NCBI RefSeq assembly: GCF_001307035.1
Contig: NZ_LKIU01000004.1
Span: forward strand, 31,811 to 95,810
DNA length: 64,000 bases
Source of the DNA: Arthrobacter sp. Edens01
GTDB lineage: Bacteria > Actinomycetota > Actinomycetes > Actinomycetales > Micrococcaceae
Reading direction: 5' to 3'
The translations under genes and the position numbers were made by a program. Shown one piece after another: positions 16,412 through 26,527 of the stretch (position 1 is the stretch's first letter; every line of letters starts with the position of its first letter). The notes under the pieces are model-generated. The model ran no database searches. It saw only the letters and a program-made list of their open reading frames with translations, and had not been told where the DNA came from.

Positions 16412-16444
16412 GTGAGCCGGTGTCCCTGAGGGGCACCGGCTCAC
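16412..16444 (+). terminator. Intrinsic terminator after csp
   Basis: GTGAGCCGGTG (16412-16422) pairs with CACCGGCTCAC (16434-16444); TCCC and GGGG extend the stem, leaving a 3-base loop. It sits between the convergent csp and TM2 genes. The T tract is weak (TCGTCTTC). Confidence 0.8.
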
Positions 16445-16474
16445 TCGTCTTCGGAAGCGCTTGGGATCCGGCGC

Positions 16475-17041
16475 TTACTCCCGGAGGGGAACCCCGCGGG
16501 AGTCAGTCCGGAAGGACTGGGCCCCGGCGAGAATCATGATTCCTTCGACGAAACCCCAGATGGCACCGAAGCCGAAGGTGAAGAAGGTGACAAGGAGCTG
16601 CACGACTCCCAGCGTGGTGTACCCGAGGTAAAAGCGGTGTATCCCCAGCCCGCCGAGGAAGATCCCCAGCAAGCCGGCCGCAAGCCGGGACTTGGGTTCG
16701 GGGAAGCCGTAGTACGGTCCGGCAGCGCCCTGTGGATATCCCTGCGGGTAGGCGCCGGGCGGAGGGACCTGCTGATAGGGCCCGGGGGCCTGAGGTTGGT
16801 GGTACCCCTGCGGGGGCTGCTGGTAGCCGTGCGGAGCCTGCTGGTATCCCGGCTGCGGTGCCTGCTGATACCCCTGTGGTGCTTCCTGGTAGCCGGGCTG
16901 CTGCGGATCGTACTCCCCCGGGGGTTTGCCGTATGGAGGCGGCGGGGGAGTGGCACTGGCGCCGTGCGCCTGGGGTGCAGGGGTATGTTCTCCGCCGTTT
17001 TGCTCGGCAGAAGAATCGTTCGGGGGCTGGTCGGTCGCCAT
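16475..17041 (-). CDS. TM2 domain-containing protein with Gln/Pro/Tyr/Gly-rich N-terminus
   Basis: Membrane protein (188 aa). Residues 1-115 are a low-complexity cytosolic tail built from repeats such as GYQQAP and GYQQPPQ. The TM2 domain follows: SRLAAGLLGIFLGGLGIHRFYLGYT, then VQLLVTFFTFGFGAIWGFVEGIMIL, two helices joined by the conserved GxHRFYLG turn. TM2 function in bacteria is not established; aromatic/Gln-rich tails of this kind can mediate weak self-association. AGGAG lies 6 bases before the ATG. It is divergent from groEL. Confidence 0.88.
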   Translation of the reverse strand: MATDQPPNDSSAEQNGGEHTPAPQAHGASATPPPPPYGKPPGEYDPQQPGYQEAPQGYQQAPQPGYQQAPHGYQQPPQGYHQPQAPGPYQQVPPPGAYPQGYPQGAAGPYYGFPEPKSRLAAGLLGIFLGGLGIHRFYLGYTTLGVVQLLVTFFTFGFGAIWGFVEGIMILAGAQSFRTDSRGVPLRE

Positions 17042-17214
17042 GGCCTGCTCCTGGAGTTTGTCGATAAGCCACTGCCTGCAATCGGAGCAGGGGGCACAAC
17101 CTCCAATCTACGCTTGCGGCGCGGGCTGCGGGGGTATGACCCGGCGGTTTCTCCGCGCTTTCCTCAGCCAGCCTCCGATCAGGGCGCTGCGCCGGTCACA
17201 GGGGCGCGTGACTG

Positions 17215-17241
17215 CTTGCACTCAAAGGTTGGGAGTGCTAA
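17215..17241 (+). promoter_or_regulatory. CIRCE element 1 (HrcA operator) upstream of groEL
   Basis: CTTGCACTC (17215-17223), nine-base spacer, GAGTGCTAA (17233-17241). Compared with the consensus TTAGCACTC-N9-GAGTGCTAA, the left arm has two mismatches and the right arm is perfect. HrcA binds CIRCE and represses until heat shock. This copy lies 186 bases before the groEL ATG. Confidence 0.92.
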
Positions 17242-17249
17242 TTATTGAG

Positions 17250-17276
17250 TTAGCACTCTTGCGGACTGACTGCTAA
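17250..17276 (+). promoter_or_regulatory. CIRCE element 2 (HrcA operator) upstream of groEL
   Basis: TTAGCACTC (17250-17258), nine-base spacer, GACTGCTAA (17268-17276): perfect left arm and one mismatch in the right arm. It begins eight bases after CIRCE 1. The inner arms of the two elements also form a perfect 9-bp inverted repeat of their own (17233-17241 with 17250-17258). Confidence 0.92.
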
Positions 17277-17315
17277 GTCAGCGGCGTTGAGTGAACCAGC
17301 AAGCCACTGGGGTGA

Positions 17316-19064
<1,749 letters not shown>

Positions 19065-19110
19065 GCCCCTTCCGCAGCCGGGTTTCTGCCCGGCCTGCAC
19101 AACCCCAAAC

Positions 19111-19142
19111 AGGAGCGCGGTACCCCCGGGTACCGCGCTCCT
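19111..19142 (+). terminator. Intrinsic terminator after groEL
   Basis: AGGAGCGCGGTACCC (19111-19125) and its perfect reverse complement (19128-19142) give a stem of 14-15 bp with a tiny loop, 47 bases past the groEL stop, followed by GCGTGTTT. Confidence 0.88.
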
Positions 19143-19209
19143 GCGTGTTTGAAGCGAATGACGAGCATCGGTTTACCGGTGATCGAAGCGAGTCGGAGGA
19201 GGTGGCGGC

Positions 19210-20688
19210 CTAAGGCCCGCCCGGGTGTTCCTCATTGTCCGGCTCCTGGTCCGGCGAGCCATCGGCCGGGATGAACGGCAATCGGATGGACATGGTCGCT
19301 CCGCCGCCCTCCGTTTCGGTGAGCCGAACGGTGCCGTCGTGCTGGGCTACCAGGGCTGCGACGATCGCAAGGCCCAGCCCCGTACCGCCCGTCTCACGGT
19401 AGCGGGACGAATCAGCCCGGTAGAAACGCTCGAATACCCGCGCAGCGTCCTCTTCGGAGATGCCGGGGCCATGGTCCCGGACTTCAAGTACGGCATCCAT
19501 CCGGTTGTGGATCACTGGTGCCACACCGACGGCTACTTCGATGGGACTGCCGGGCGGGGTGTAACGCAGGGCATTCGTCATCAGGTTGGCCACCACCTGC
19601 CGCAGCCTTGCTTCGTCGCCCATGGTCGGTGCGCTGCGCGGGGAATTGCCGTCCAGGCCGATCACCCGGATCTCCCGGTCAGGAGCGCTGGCCCGGGCAT
19701 CAAGTGCTGCATCATTGCCCAGAATCATCAGGTCCACCGGCTGGTACTCCAGAGGGCGCTGCTCGTCGACCCGGGCAAGGGTCAGCAGGTCTTCGACCAG
19801 CTGGCCCATGCGTTTGGCTTCGCTCTCAATGCGGCCCATGGCCGCAGCAACGTCCTCAGGTTTCTGCAGGGCACCCTGGCGGTACAGTTCGGAAAAACCC
19901 CGGATGGTAACCAGCGGAGTCCGCAGTTCATGCGAGGCGTCCTGGACGAACCTGCGCATCTTTTGCTCAGAGGCGGTGCGCGCTGCGAAGGCCGTTTCGA
20001 TGTGGGCCAGCATGGCGTTGAGGGAACGTGAAAGCCGGCCGATTTCGGTGGCAGGGTTGCCCACTTCCACACGGCGGGAGAGATCACCGGCGGCGATGGC
20101 GGCCGCTGTCTTCTCCACTTGGCTCAACGGCCTGAACTGGCGGGTCACGGCCCAGTAAGCGATACCGGTGGCGCCCAGTGTCCCGAGCAGACCCACCGAG
20201 AAGACCAGCGAGGCCGCCTCATCCACCGTTTCCGCGACTGAGTCCAGGGGGACGGCGACGGCGATCGAGCCGGGGAAATTGGCTATGTGGAAGACCTTCA
20301 CCCGCCAGCCCTTGCTGCCCGGGGCGGTACCGGGGACGTCGAATCCGCGGCCGCCCAGGGCATCCACGTCCTCAGACGTGAGCGGGTCGATGACGGGGGT
20401 GTCGAAGGTTGGCTCCGAATGGGTTTCCGGACCGTGCGTGCCGTCTTCGTTGAGGTACAAACCGTAGAAGCGGAACAGGGACGCGTCCGTGCTTGCGCTG
20501 CCTGAGACCAGATACCGGGAGATCGCCCCGGCGTTGTCCTGGATATCGGTGTCCAGCCGGCTGATCAGGATCTGGCGGAGCACATAGATGGTTGCCAGTC
20601 CGGTGATGGTAACCGTCACGACCATCAATACGGCCATGATGACCACCAGCTGCGACCGCAGCGAGGCGGACTTCCAGCGCCGGAGCAA
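19210..20688 (-). CDS. Two-component sensor histidine kinase
   Basis: Membrane sensor kinase (492 aa), partner of the response regulator just upstream. One membrane helix at residues 12-36, an extracytoplasmic sensor domain (about 37-155), a second helix (VFSVGLLGTLGATGIAYW), a HAMP linker, and HisKA with the phospho-acceptor in FVQDASHELRTPLVTIRGF. The HATPase domain has the N box NLMTNALRYTPPG, G1 VRDHGPGISEED and G2 GGTGLGLAIV. The start is TTG at 20688, three bases past the regulator stop, with GGAGAA inside the regulator's end, so the pair is coupled. The stimulus is unknown; the architecture resembles TrcS and MprB. Confidence 0.94.
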   Translation of the reverse strand: MLRRWKSASLRSQLVVIMAVLMVVTVTITGLATIYVLRQILISRLDTDIQDNAGAISRYLVSGSASTDASLFRFYGLYLNEDGTHGPETHSEPTFDTPVIDPLTSEDVDALGGRGFDVPGTAPGSKGWRVKVFHIANFPGSIAVAVPLDSVAETVDEAASLVFSVGLLGTLGATGIAYWAVTRQFRPLSQVEKTAAAIAAGDLSRRVEVGNPATEIGRLSRSLNAMLAHIETAFAARTASEQKMRRFVQDASHELRTPLVTIRGFSELYRQGALQKPEDVAAAMGRIESEAKRMGQLVEDLLTLARVDEQRPLEYQPVDLMILGNDAALDARASAPDREIRVIGLDGNSPRSAPTMGDEARLRQVVANLMTNALRYTPPGSPIEVAVGVAPVIHNRMDAVLEVRDHGPGISEEDAARVFERFYRADSSRYRETGGTGLGLAIVAALVAQHDGTVRLTETEGGGATMSIRLPFIPADGSPDQEPDNEEHPGGP

Positions 20689-20691
20689 GGC

Positions 20692-21402
20692 TTAGCGCTT
20701 CTCCGTCGTACGCAGCAGGTACCCCACGCCGCGCTTGGTCTGGATCAGTGCCGGCGCATCGGGGCTGCGGTCAATCTTCCGGCGGAGATAGGAAATATAG
20801 GACTCCACGATCGACGCGTCGCCGTTGAAGTCGTACTCCCAAACGTGGTCCAGGATCTGTGCCTTGGACAGCACGCGGTTGGGATTGAGCATCAGGTAGC
20901 GCAGCAGCTTGAACTCGGTGGGGGAGAGCTCGATCGTCACTCCGCCCCGGCGCACCTCGTGGGCGTCGTCGTCGAGCTCCAGGTCTTCCACGCGGATGAC
21001 GGCGTCGTCATCGTCAAGCGGCTGGGTGCGGCGCAGGACGGCGCGGATCCGTGCCACGACCTCATCCAGGCTGAAGGGCTTGGTTACGTAGTCATCCCCG
21101 CCCACGGTGAGGCCGGTGACCTTGTCCTCCGTGTCGTCCCGGGCGGTGAGGAACACTACCGGGAAATGCCGTCCGGCGGCACGCAGGCGGCGGGTCAGGG
21201 TGAAGCCGTCCATATCCGGAAGCATGACGTCGAGTACGGCGAGGTCGGGGCTGTGTTCATCCACCGCGGCCAGTGCCTCGCGGCCGTTACCCGCAGCGAC
21301 GACGTCGAAGCCGGCAAAGCGCAGCGACGTGGAGAGAAGCTCACGGATGTTGGGTTCGTCATCGACAACAAGGAGCCTGGCCTCAGGAGCAGATTTAGTC
21401 AC
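20692..21402 (-). CDS. OmpR/PhoB-family response regulator
   Basis: DNA-binding response regulator (236 aa). Receiver domain at residues 8-120 with the acidic pair in VVDDEP, phospho-acceptor D58 (LAVLDVMLPDMDG), T86 and K108 (YVTKPFS). A winged-helix Trans_reg_C domain follows (residues 135-232: IELSPTEFKLLRYLMLNPNR, FNGDASIVESYISYLRRKID, IQTKRGVGYLL). The start is GTG at 21402 with AGGA upstream. First gene of the regulator-kinase operon; its targets are not shown by the sequence. Confidence 0.96.
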   Translation of the reverse strand: MTKSAPEARLLVVDDEPNIRELLSTSLRFAGFDVVAAGNGREALAAVDEHSPDLAVLDVMLPDMDGFTLTRRLRAAGRHFPVVFLTARDDTEDKVTGLTVGGDDYVTKPFSLDEVVARIRAVLRRTQPLDDDDAVIRVEDLELDDDAHEVRRGGVTIELSPTEFKLLRYLMLNPNRVLSKAQILDHVWEYDFNGDASIVESYISYLRRKIDRSPDAPALIQTKRGVGYLLRTTEKR

Positions 21403-21610
21403 GTGTCCTAGTTTCTAGCATTTGGCTGATGGTTCCCTGAATGCTAACTCAGCGTCTGCTGGATGAATAGCGGGAACTGCAGTCAGCTGGGGACACGCTT
21501 AGAGGGTGAAGTTGGGGATGAATGGCTGCTTTCGGAGGACCACCGGGACCCGGGACCGGGGAGCATGGTTTGTAAGCAAAGTGCAGCTGAACCGGCGAAA
21601 GGGAACAAAG

Positions 21611-21859
21611 ATGCTGGGAACGACACCCGGGCCCAGGCAGCGCTCTCTCCGGCATGCGGGAACCGAAACCGGCACGCCGCCGACAGGCAGCCGGCCACCG
21701 GCCGGCGACCCGGCACCGCGGGACGCAGCCGCACCCGGAACAGCAGCAGAGCAGCACGTTCTCCCGGCACAGGCTGTGATCGCCGGACACTGGCCGGTGA
21801 GTTTCTACCGGCAGGAGCGGATTCTGCAGCTGCCGGACCAGAACGGCACTGGAGCTTGA
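21611..21859 (+). CDS. Possible small protein of unknown function in the regulator-LuxR gap
   Basis: The 587 bases between the response regulator (minus strand) and the LuxR gene (minus strand) hold no recognisable family. The best coding candidate is this 82-codon plus-strand frame: AAAGGG lies 8 bases before the ATG, about 70 percent of third positions are G or C, and it ends in HWPVSFYRQERILQLPDQNG. The sequence is Pro/Gly/Ala/Thr-rich and could be chance in GC-rich DNA. Longer overlapping frames on both strands show no better signal. Function unknown. Confidence 0.3.
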   Translation: MLGTTPGPRQRSLRHAGTETGTPPTGSRPPAGDPAPRDAAAPGTAAEQHVLPAQAVIAGHWPVSFYRQERILQLPDQNGTGA

Positions 21860-21953
21860 ACCCTCACACCCGCCGGCGAGCGGCCGGGCCCCAAGCCGGC
21901 TGCTTCCGGCTGCTTCGGCAACCCTGTACTCCACCGCCCGGAAGCCGCCTCGA

Positions 21954-21990
21954 GGGAATCCAGGCTTCCTTCGCCGGACCCTGGATTCCC
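21954..21990 (-). terminator. Stem-loop at the end of the LuxR-type gene
   Basis: GGGAATCCAGG (21954-21964) and CCTGGATTCCC (21980-21990), a perfect 11-bp stem with a 15-base loop. It abuts the stop codon of the LuxR gene. No clear T tract, so termination is inferred from position. Confidence 0.6.
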
Positions 21991-24587
21991 TAGAGAAGGC
22001 CCCTGCGCAGCGCTTCGTTCAGGGCCTCGTCCCGGCCGGTAACTCCGAGCTTCCGGTAGAGCCCCCGGAGCTGGGACTTGACCGTGTTCACCGAAACGAA
22101 TTGCATGCCTGCTATCTCCGCGAGTGAACCTGACTGGGCCAGCGAGTTCAGGATGGCCAGTTCGCGCGGAGTTAGCTCGGGTATCCCCGCAGTGCTTCCG
22201 ATGACGCTTGCCGGAAACGGTTCCAGCCCGACGTCGAGACCGGCTTCCGCCGCGGCGTCCCGGACGCGCTCCAGGCCGCCGGCGGGAAGGAGCGCGGTGG
22301 ACAGCCTGAGGCCTTGGCTTTGGTACAGGACCGACAGTCTGGCGAGCTCCAGTTTGACTCCGGGGGCCAGCCCGGGCCCGGGCTCCAGCTGCAGGCGGGC
22401 TGCGGCCGACAACCCGGCTACCTCAGCCTGCCGGCGCAGGGAACCGCCGGTGCCCAGCCGTATGACGGCGCTGAGGGTCTTGCCGGGCTGCCCCGTTGCA
22501 AGGTGGATCCGCGCTGTCACCAGATCCCGTTGGGTCTTTGGCAGGCTTCCCGCCACGGCGAGGGCACGGCCGGGGAAGCCGGCCGCGAGCATAAGGAACG
22601 ACTGCATCCGGACCAGCAGCGCATACTCCGTCCCGCCGGTGGGCGGAAGCCCCTCCCGGTGGGAGAGCACCTCTTCCAGCCGGGCGGCGGCCGGTTCCGG
22701 GTTGCCGGCAACGAGGTCTGAGAGGGCATCCAGATACCTGACCCGAGGCCATAATTCCATGGCATCCGCACGGTCGAGGACACGTGCCAGAGAGGCTTTG
22801 GCGGCAGCGGCGTCACCGACCTCCAGCGCGGTCAGCGCCTCGGCCAGCCGGAGTGGCGTCTCAGAATAGTGATGCAGTTCCCCAGTGCCCCAGTCCAGGG
22901 TGCTGCAAAGCCGCAGGAAATGTGCAGCGCCGGTCAGGTCTCCGCGGCCGGCCAGGAGACAGGCGCTGAGGGAATGGTAGTAGCCCTCGTAATCCGGTTT
23001 GTGCTGGGCTGCAGCCAGGGAAGCAGCCTGCGTGAACGCGGATTCGGCTTCCTCCGTGGCTCCGGCCCGCCAGAGTGAGATGCCCAGGTGCGCAACGGCT
23101 ACGGATTCGAGCGGACCGATCCTCTCACGTTCGGTCAAGGGCATTTCCATGTAGGTCTGCAGCCCGGACCTTGCACGCGCCGCTGACCTGTCCAGCTGGC
23201 CGCTTCCCCGCAGTGTGACTGCCTCAACCAGGATCAGCAGCAGCCGCTCTGCTTCGGGCATGGAGCGGAAGAGTACTCGTGCACCGGACAGTGCCAGAGT
23301 TGCCAGCTCCGCGCCTCGAACGCGGCGAAAGGCGGAAGAGTTGTAGAGGACGGCGAGGGCAAGGGCGGGTGCAGGCTGCCGGGCCAGCCTGCGCAGGGAG
23401 ACGCCCTCAAGGAGTTTCCTGGTCTCGGGACCGTGGAACGTGAAAAGTTCCAGGGCCCGGTGACGGATGATTTCGGTGGCCAGGTCCAGGCTGTCCGCGG
23501 CCATGGCGTGGCGCAGTGCTTCGAGGGGCTTCCCCTGCTCCAGAAAGTATCGTCCGCAGATCTCTTCCAGGGCGTGCACGCGTGCCGGGGACGACTTCCG
23601 TGCACCGGCCAGCACGGCGCTGCGCACCAGCGGAACCATCGCGGCGCCGCCGTCGCCGCTCCGGGTGAGGAGACCTTTCTGCTCAGCCTCGCGGATCATC
23701 GCGTCAGCGTTTTGGCTGCCCCAAATATGTGCCGCCAGGGAGGCCTGCAGTTCGTCCGGCACGCAGGCGCCCAGCAGGAAATCAGCGAACGCAGCGGAGA
23801 TCCTGGGCGGGGACAGCAGCTCAGCGAGGTCTGCGGCGCCGGCGTCCAGCACGGCTGACAGCTGCCGCCTCGGGATGCTGCAGGCAGGCGCCGTGGCGGT
23901 GAGCGCCATAAACCGGACCCACCGCGGCAGGCCGCTGGTTAGTGTCCGGATTTCCTGCGCCTGGCTCTGCAGTCCGGAGCCGGTGAGCGCGCGTTGGCAT
24001 TCCTCCGCGGTGAACGCCAGCTCCTCCGGGCCTATTACTGCGACGTCCAGTTCCAGAAGCGCCTTTCGCAGCTCAATACTTCCCAGCGCTGCCGTGCTGG
24101 CCACTATCCGCAGGCCGGGCATCGCCCGAAGCAGGTCAAGCAGCAGGTCCTCAGCCGGGAACCCGGTGGCCAGGTGAAGGTCCTCGAGGATGAGCAGGTC
24201 CCGGGCAGCCAGGTGCGCCAGTCGGGTCAGCATGGAGCGGAGTTCAGCCCCGTTGGCGGCCTCCCGTCCAACTTTCTCAATCAGGGCTGCCTCGGCCGGG
24301 CCCGGGACTTCGAAGGCCCCGGCAAGCAGTGCTGCGAGGAACCTGGCTGACGGGCCGGGCTGTTCCACCGGCGCCATTGGACTTCTGCGGGCCGAAACCC
24401 ATGCAGCAGGCCGCTCCCGCGCAGTGGCCCAATGCTGCAGGAGCGTGGTTTTTCCTGCTCCGTCCGGGCCGCGCACGAGCGTGAGCGGGGCAGCAGCGGC
24501 GTCGTCGAGCGCGTGCAGCAGCCTGGCGCGGGAGAGGACGAGCGGATTCGGGCGCGGGGGGCCCGGGACTACGGCGAAGTGCGGCAT
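21990..24587 (-). CDS. Large LuxR-family (MalT/LAL-type) ATP-binding transcriptional regulator
   Basis: STAND-type ATPase regulator (865 aa). Walker A GPDGAGKTT lies at residues 40-48 and a Walker B-like DLLILEDLHLA near 133. A long helical TPR-like repeat region fills the middle (about 330-780), and a C-terminal LuxR HTH follows (TPRELAILNSLAQSGSLAEIAGMQFVSVNTVKSQLRGLYRKLGV). In MalT, ATP plus an inducer drives oligomerisation and activation. It is not next to the maltose genes and no neighbouring target operon is evident. The HTH spacing (FVSVNTVKSQL) is canonical. The inducer is unknown. Confidence 0.92.
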   Translation of the reverse strand: MPHFAVVPGPPRPNPLVLSRARLLHALDDAAAAPLTLVRGPDGAGKTTLLQHWATARERPAAWVSARRSPMAPVEQPGPSARFLAALLAGAFEVPGPAEAALIEKVGREAANGAELRSMLTRLAHLAARDLLILEDLHLATGFPAEDLLLDLLRAMPGLRIVASTAALGSIELRKALLELDVAVIGPEELAFTAEECQRALTGSGLQSQAQEIRTLTSGLPRWVRFMALTATAPACSIPRRQLSAVLDAGAADLAELLSPPRISAAFADFLLGACVPDELQASLAAHIWGSQNADAMIREAEQKGLLTRSGDGGAAMVPLVRSAVLAGARKSSPARVHALEEICGRYFLEQGKPLEALRHAMAADSLDLATEIIRHRALELFTFHGPETRKLLEGVSLRRLARQPAPALALAVLYNSSAFRRVRGAELATLALSGARVLFRSMPEAERLLLILVEAVTLRGSGQLDRSAARARSGLQTYMEMPLTERERIGPLESVAVAHLGISLWRAGATEEAESAFTQAASLAAAQHKPDYEGYYHSLSACLLAGRGDLTGAAHFLRLCSTLDWGTGELHHYSETPLRLAEALTALEVGDAAAAKASLARVLDRADAMELWPRVRYLDALSDLVAGNPEPAAARLEEVLSHREGLPPTGGTEYALLVRMQSFLMLAAGFPGRALAVAGSLPKTQRDLVTARIHLATGQPGKTLSAVIRLGTGGSLRRQAEVAGLSAAARLQLEPGPGLAPGVKLELARLSVLYQSQGLRLSTALLPAGGLERVRDAAAEAGLDVGLEPFPASVIGSTAGIPELTPRELAILNSLAQSGSLAEIAGMQFVSVNTVKSQLRGLYRKLGVTGRDEALNEALRRGLL

Positions 24588-24880
24588 GTGGCTGGATCCG
24601 GCTCGGCGGGACGTGGATGCCCGAAGCCGCGCTGAAGCGCGCCCGGAAGCAGTTTCAAGATATCCGCTGCCAATCCCGGGGCGCTATTATGTGACGCCGT
24701 CCCAGGTGTGTGAGGCGGGCAGCCGGATGAACCAGGAACTCTGTTCCTGGGGGCGTCAGGATCCTGTGAAAGCGGAAACGATGTCGCGGTACGCCATTCC
24801 GGAGGTCACCGGCTCAAGCGTGGCATGTTTCTCGTCGGGATAACCAGCGCTGGGCCGATGAAGAGGCGAATTGAAGGGAG
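24588..24880. other. Intergenic region between XPB and the LuxR-type gene
   Basis: 293 bases without a convincing gene; both flanking genes are on the minus strand, so this must hold the LuxR gene promoter. A short perfect hairpin, CCAGGAAC-TCT-GTTCCTGG (24732-24750), is the only structure seen; it has no T tract on either side. Confidence 0.5.
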
Positions 24881-26527
24881 CTAGGCGGGCTTTTCGATGT
24901 CCGCGGCGTCCTGGATGGAGTAGGCGTAGCCCTGCTCGGCGAGGAAACGCTGCCGTTTGGCGGCGAAGTCCTGGTCCAGGGTGTCCCGCGCGACGACGGT
25001 GTAGAAGTGAGCAGCCCGGCCGTCTGACTTCGGGCGCAGCAGGCGGCCGAGCCGCTGGGCTTCCTCCTGGCGGGAACCGAAGGAACCGGAGACCTGGATG
25101 GCCACCGAAGCTTCCGGCAGATCGATGGAGAAGTTGGCAACCTTGGACACAACCAAGGTCTTCAGTTTGCCTTCGCGGAAGTCGTTGAACAGCCGCTGGC
25201 GTTCCTTGACCGGCGTTCCGCCCTTGATTACGGGTGCGTCCAGCCGCTCAGCCAGCTCATCCAGCTGGTCGATGTACTGCCCGATCACCAGGATCTGGTC
25301 GCCCTCATGCCGGCGCACCAGGTCCTGCACCACCTTGGACTTCGTTTCCGAAGTCGAACACAGACGGTACTTGTCCCCGTCCTCGGCCATGGCATAGGCA
25401 ACCCGTTCTTCCCGCGGCAGGTCCACCCGCACCTCGATGCACTCGGCCGGGGCGATATAGCCCTGCGCCTCGATGTCCTTCCAGGGAGCGTCGTACCGTT
25501 TGGGGCCAATGAGGGAAAAGACTTCGCCCTCGCGTCCGTCTTCGCGGACCAGGGTGGCAGTCAGGCCAAGCCGGCGCCTGGCCTGCAGATCCGCTGTCAT
25601 CCGGAAGATGGGTGCCGGAAGCAGATGCACCTCGTCATAGATGATCAGGCCCCAGTCATTGGCGTCGAGCAGTTCAAGATGCGGGTAAAGCCCGCCGCGC
25701 TTGAGGGTGAGCACCTGGTAGGTGGCGATGGTGACGGGACGGACTTCCTTGACCGCACCCGAATATTCGCCAATCTCGTCTTCGGTAAGCGAGGTCCGCT
25801 TGAGCAGCTCATCTTTCCACTGCCGGGCCGAGACCGTATTGGTGACCAGGATCAGCGTAGTGGTGGAACTGGTGGCCATCGCTGCGGCACCAACGAGTGT
25901 CTTGCCGGCACCGCAGGGCAGCACAACCACCCCGGAGCCGCCGGCCCAGAAGTTCTCGGTGGCAACCTTCTGGTAGGGCCGCAGTGTCCACCCATCCTCG
26001 TTCAGCAGGATCGGGTGCGGGGTGCCGTCCACATATCCCGCAAGGTCTTCAGCCGGCCAGCCCAGCTTCAGCAGCAGCTGCTTGAGCTGCCCGCGCATGG
26101 CGGACTGGACAACTACGGTCTCACCGTCGATCCGCGGCCCAAGCAGCGGCTGGATCTTCTTGGCGTGAAGGACCTCTTCAAGCACGGGGTAGTCATTGGT
26201 GCGCAGCACCAGTCCGTGCTGGGGGTCTTTCTCCAGCCGCAGCCGCCCGTAGCGGGACATGGTCTCTTCGATGTCCACCAGGAGGGTGTGCGGCACGGGA
26301 AAGCGTGAATAGGTCAGAAGCGTGTTCAGCACCTGCTCGGCGTCCAGCCCCGCGGCACGTGCGTTCCAGAGTCCCAGCGGGGTGAGGCGGTAGCTGTGGA
26401 TGTGCTCCGGTGCGCGCTCAAGCTCCGCGAAAGCGGCAATCGCGTGCCGCGCTTCCACAGCCTGGGGATGGTCCACTTCCAGCAGGATGGTCTTGTCGCT
26501 CTGGACGATCAACGGTCCGTCAACCAT
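24881..26527 (-). CDS. DNA repair helicase XPB (bacterial)
   Basis: SF2 ATP-dependent 3'-5' helicase (548 aa), homologous to archaeal/eukaryal XPB and to Rv0861c. The N-terminal damage-recognition-like domain is followed by Walker A LPCGAGKT (203-210), TNTVSARQW, DEVH box IIYDEVHLLPA, SAT-like LGLTATLVREDGREG carrying the RED motif typical of XPB, and the second RecA domain (VIGQYIDQLDELAERL; VSGSFGSRQEEAQRLGRLLRP). The ATG overlaps the upstream partner gene by 8 bases, so they are translationally coupled. A nucleotide-excision-repair or transcription-related role is inferred from the family. Confidence 0.95.
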   Translation of the reverse strand: MVDGPLIVQSDKTILLEVDHPQAVEARHAIAAFAELERAPEHIHSYRLTPLGLWNARAAGLDAEQVLNTLLTYSRFPVPHTLLVDIEETMSRYGRLRLEKDPQHGLVLRTNDYPVLEEVLHAKKIQPLLGPRIDGETVVVQSAMRGQLKQLLLKLGWPAEDLAGYVDGTPHPILLNEDGWTLRPYQKVATENFWAGGSGVVVLPCGAGKTLVGAAAMATSSTTTLILVTNTVSARQWKDELLKRTSLTEDEIGEYSGAVKEVRPVTIATYQVLTLKRGGLYPHLELLDANDWGLIIYDEVHLLPAPIFRMTADLQARRRLGLTATLVREDGREGEVFSLIGPKRYDAPWKDIEAQGYIAPAECIEVRVDLPREERVAYAMAEDGDKYRLCSTSETKSKVVQDLVRRHEGDQILVIGQYIDQLDELAERLDAPVIKGGTPVKERQRLFNDFREGKLKTLVVSKVANFSIDLPEASVAIQVSGSFGSRQEEAQRLGRLLRPKSDGRAAHFYTVVARDTLDQDFAAKRQRFLAEQGYAYSIQDAADIEKPA

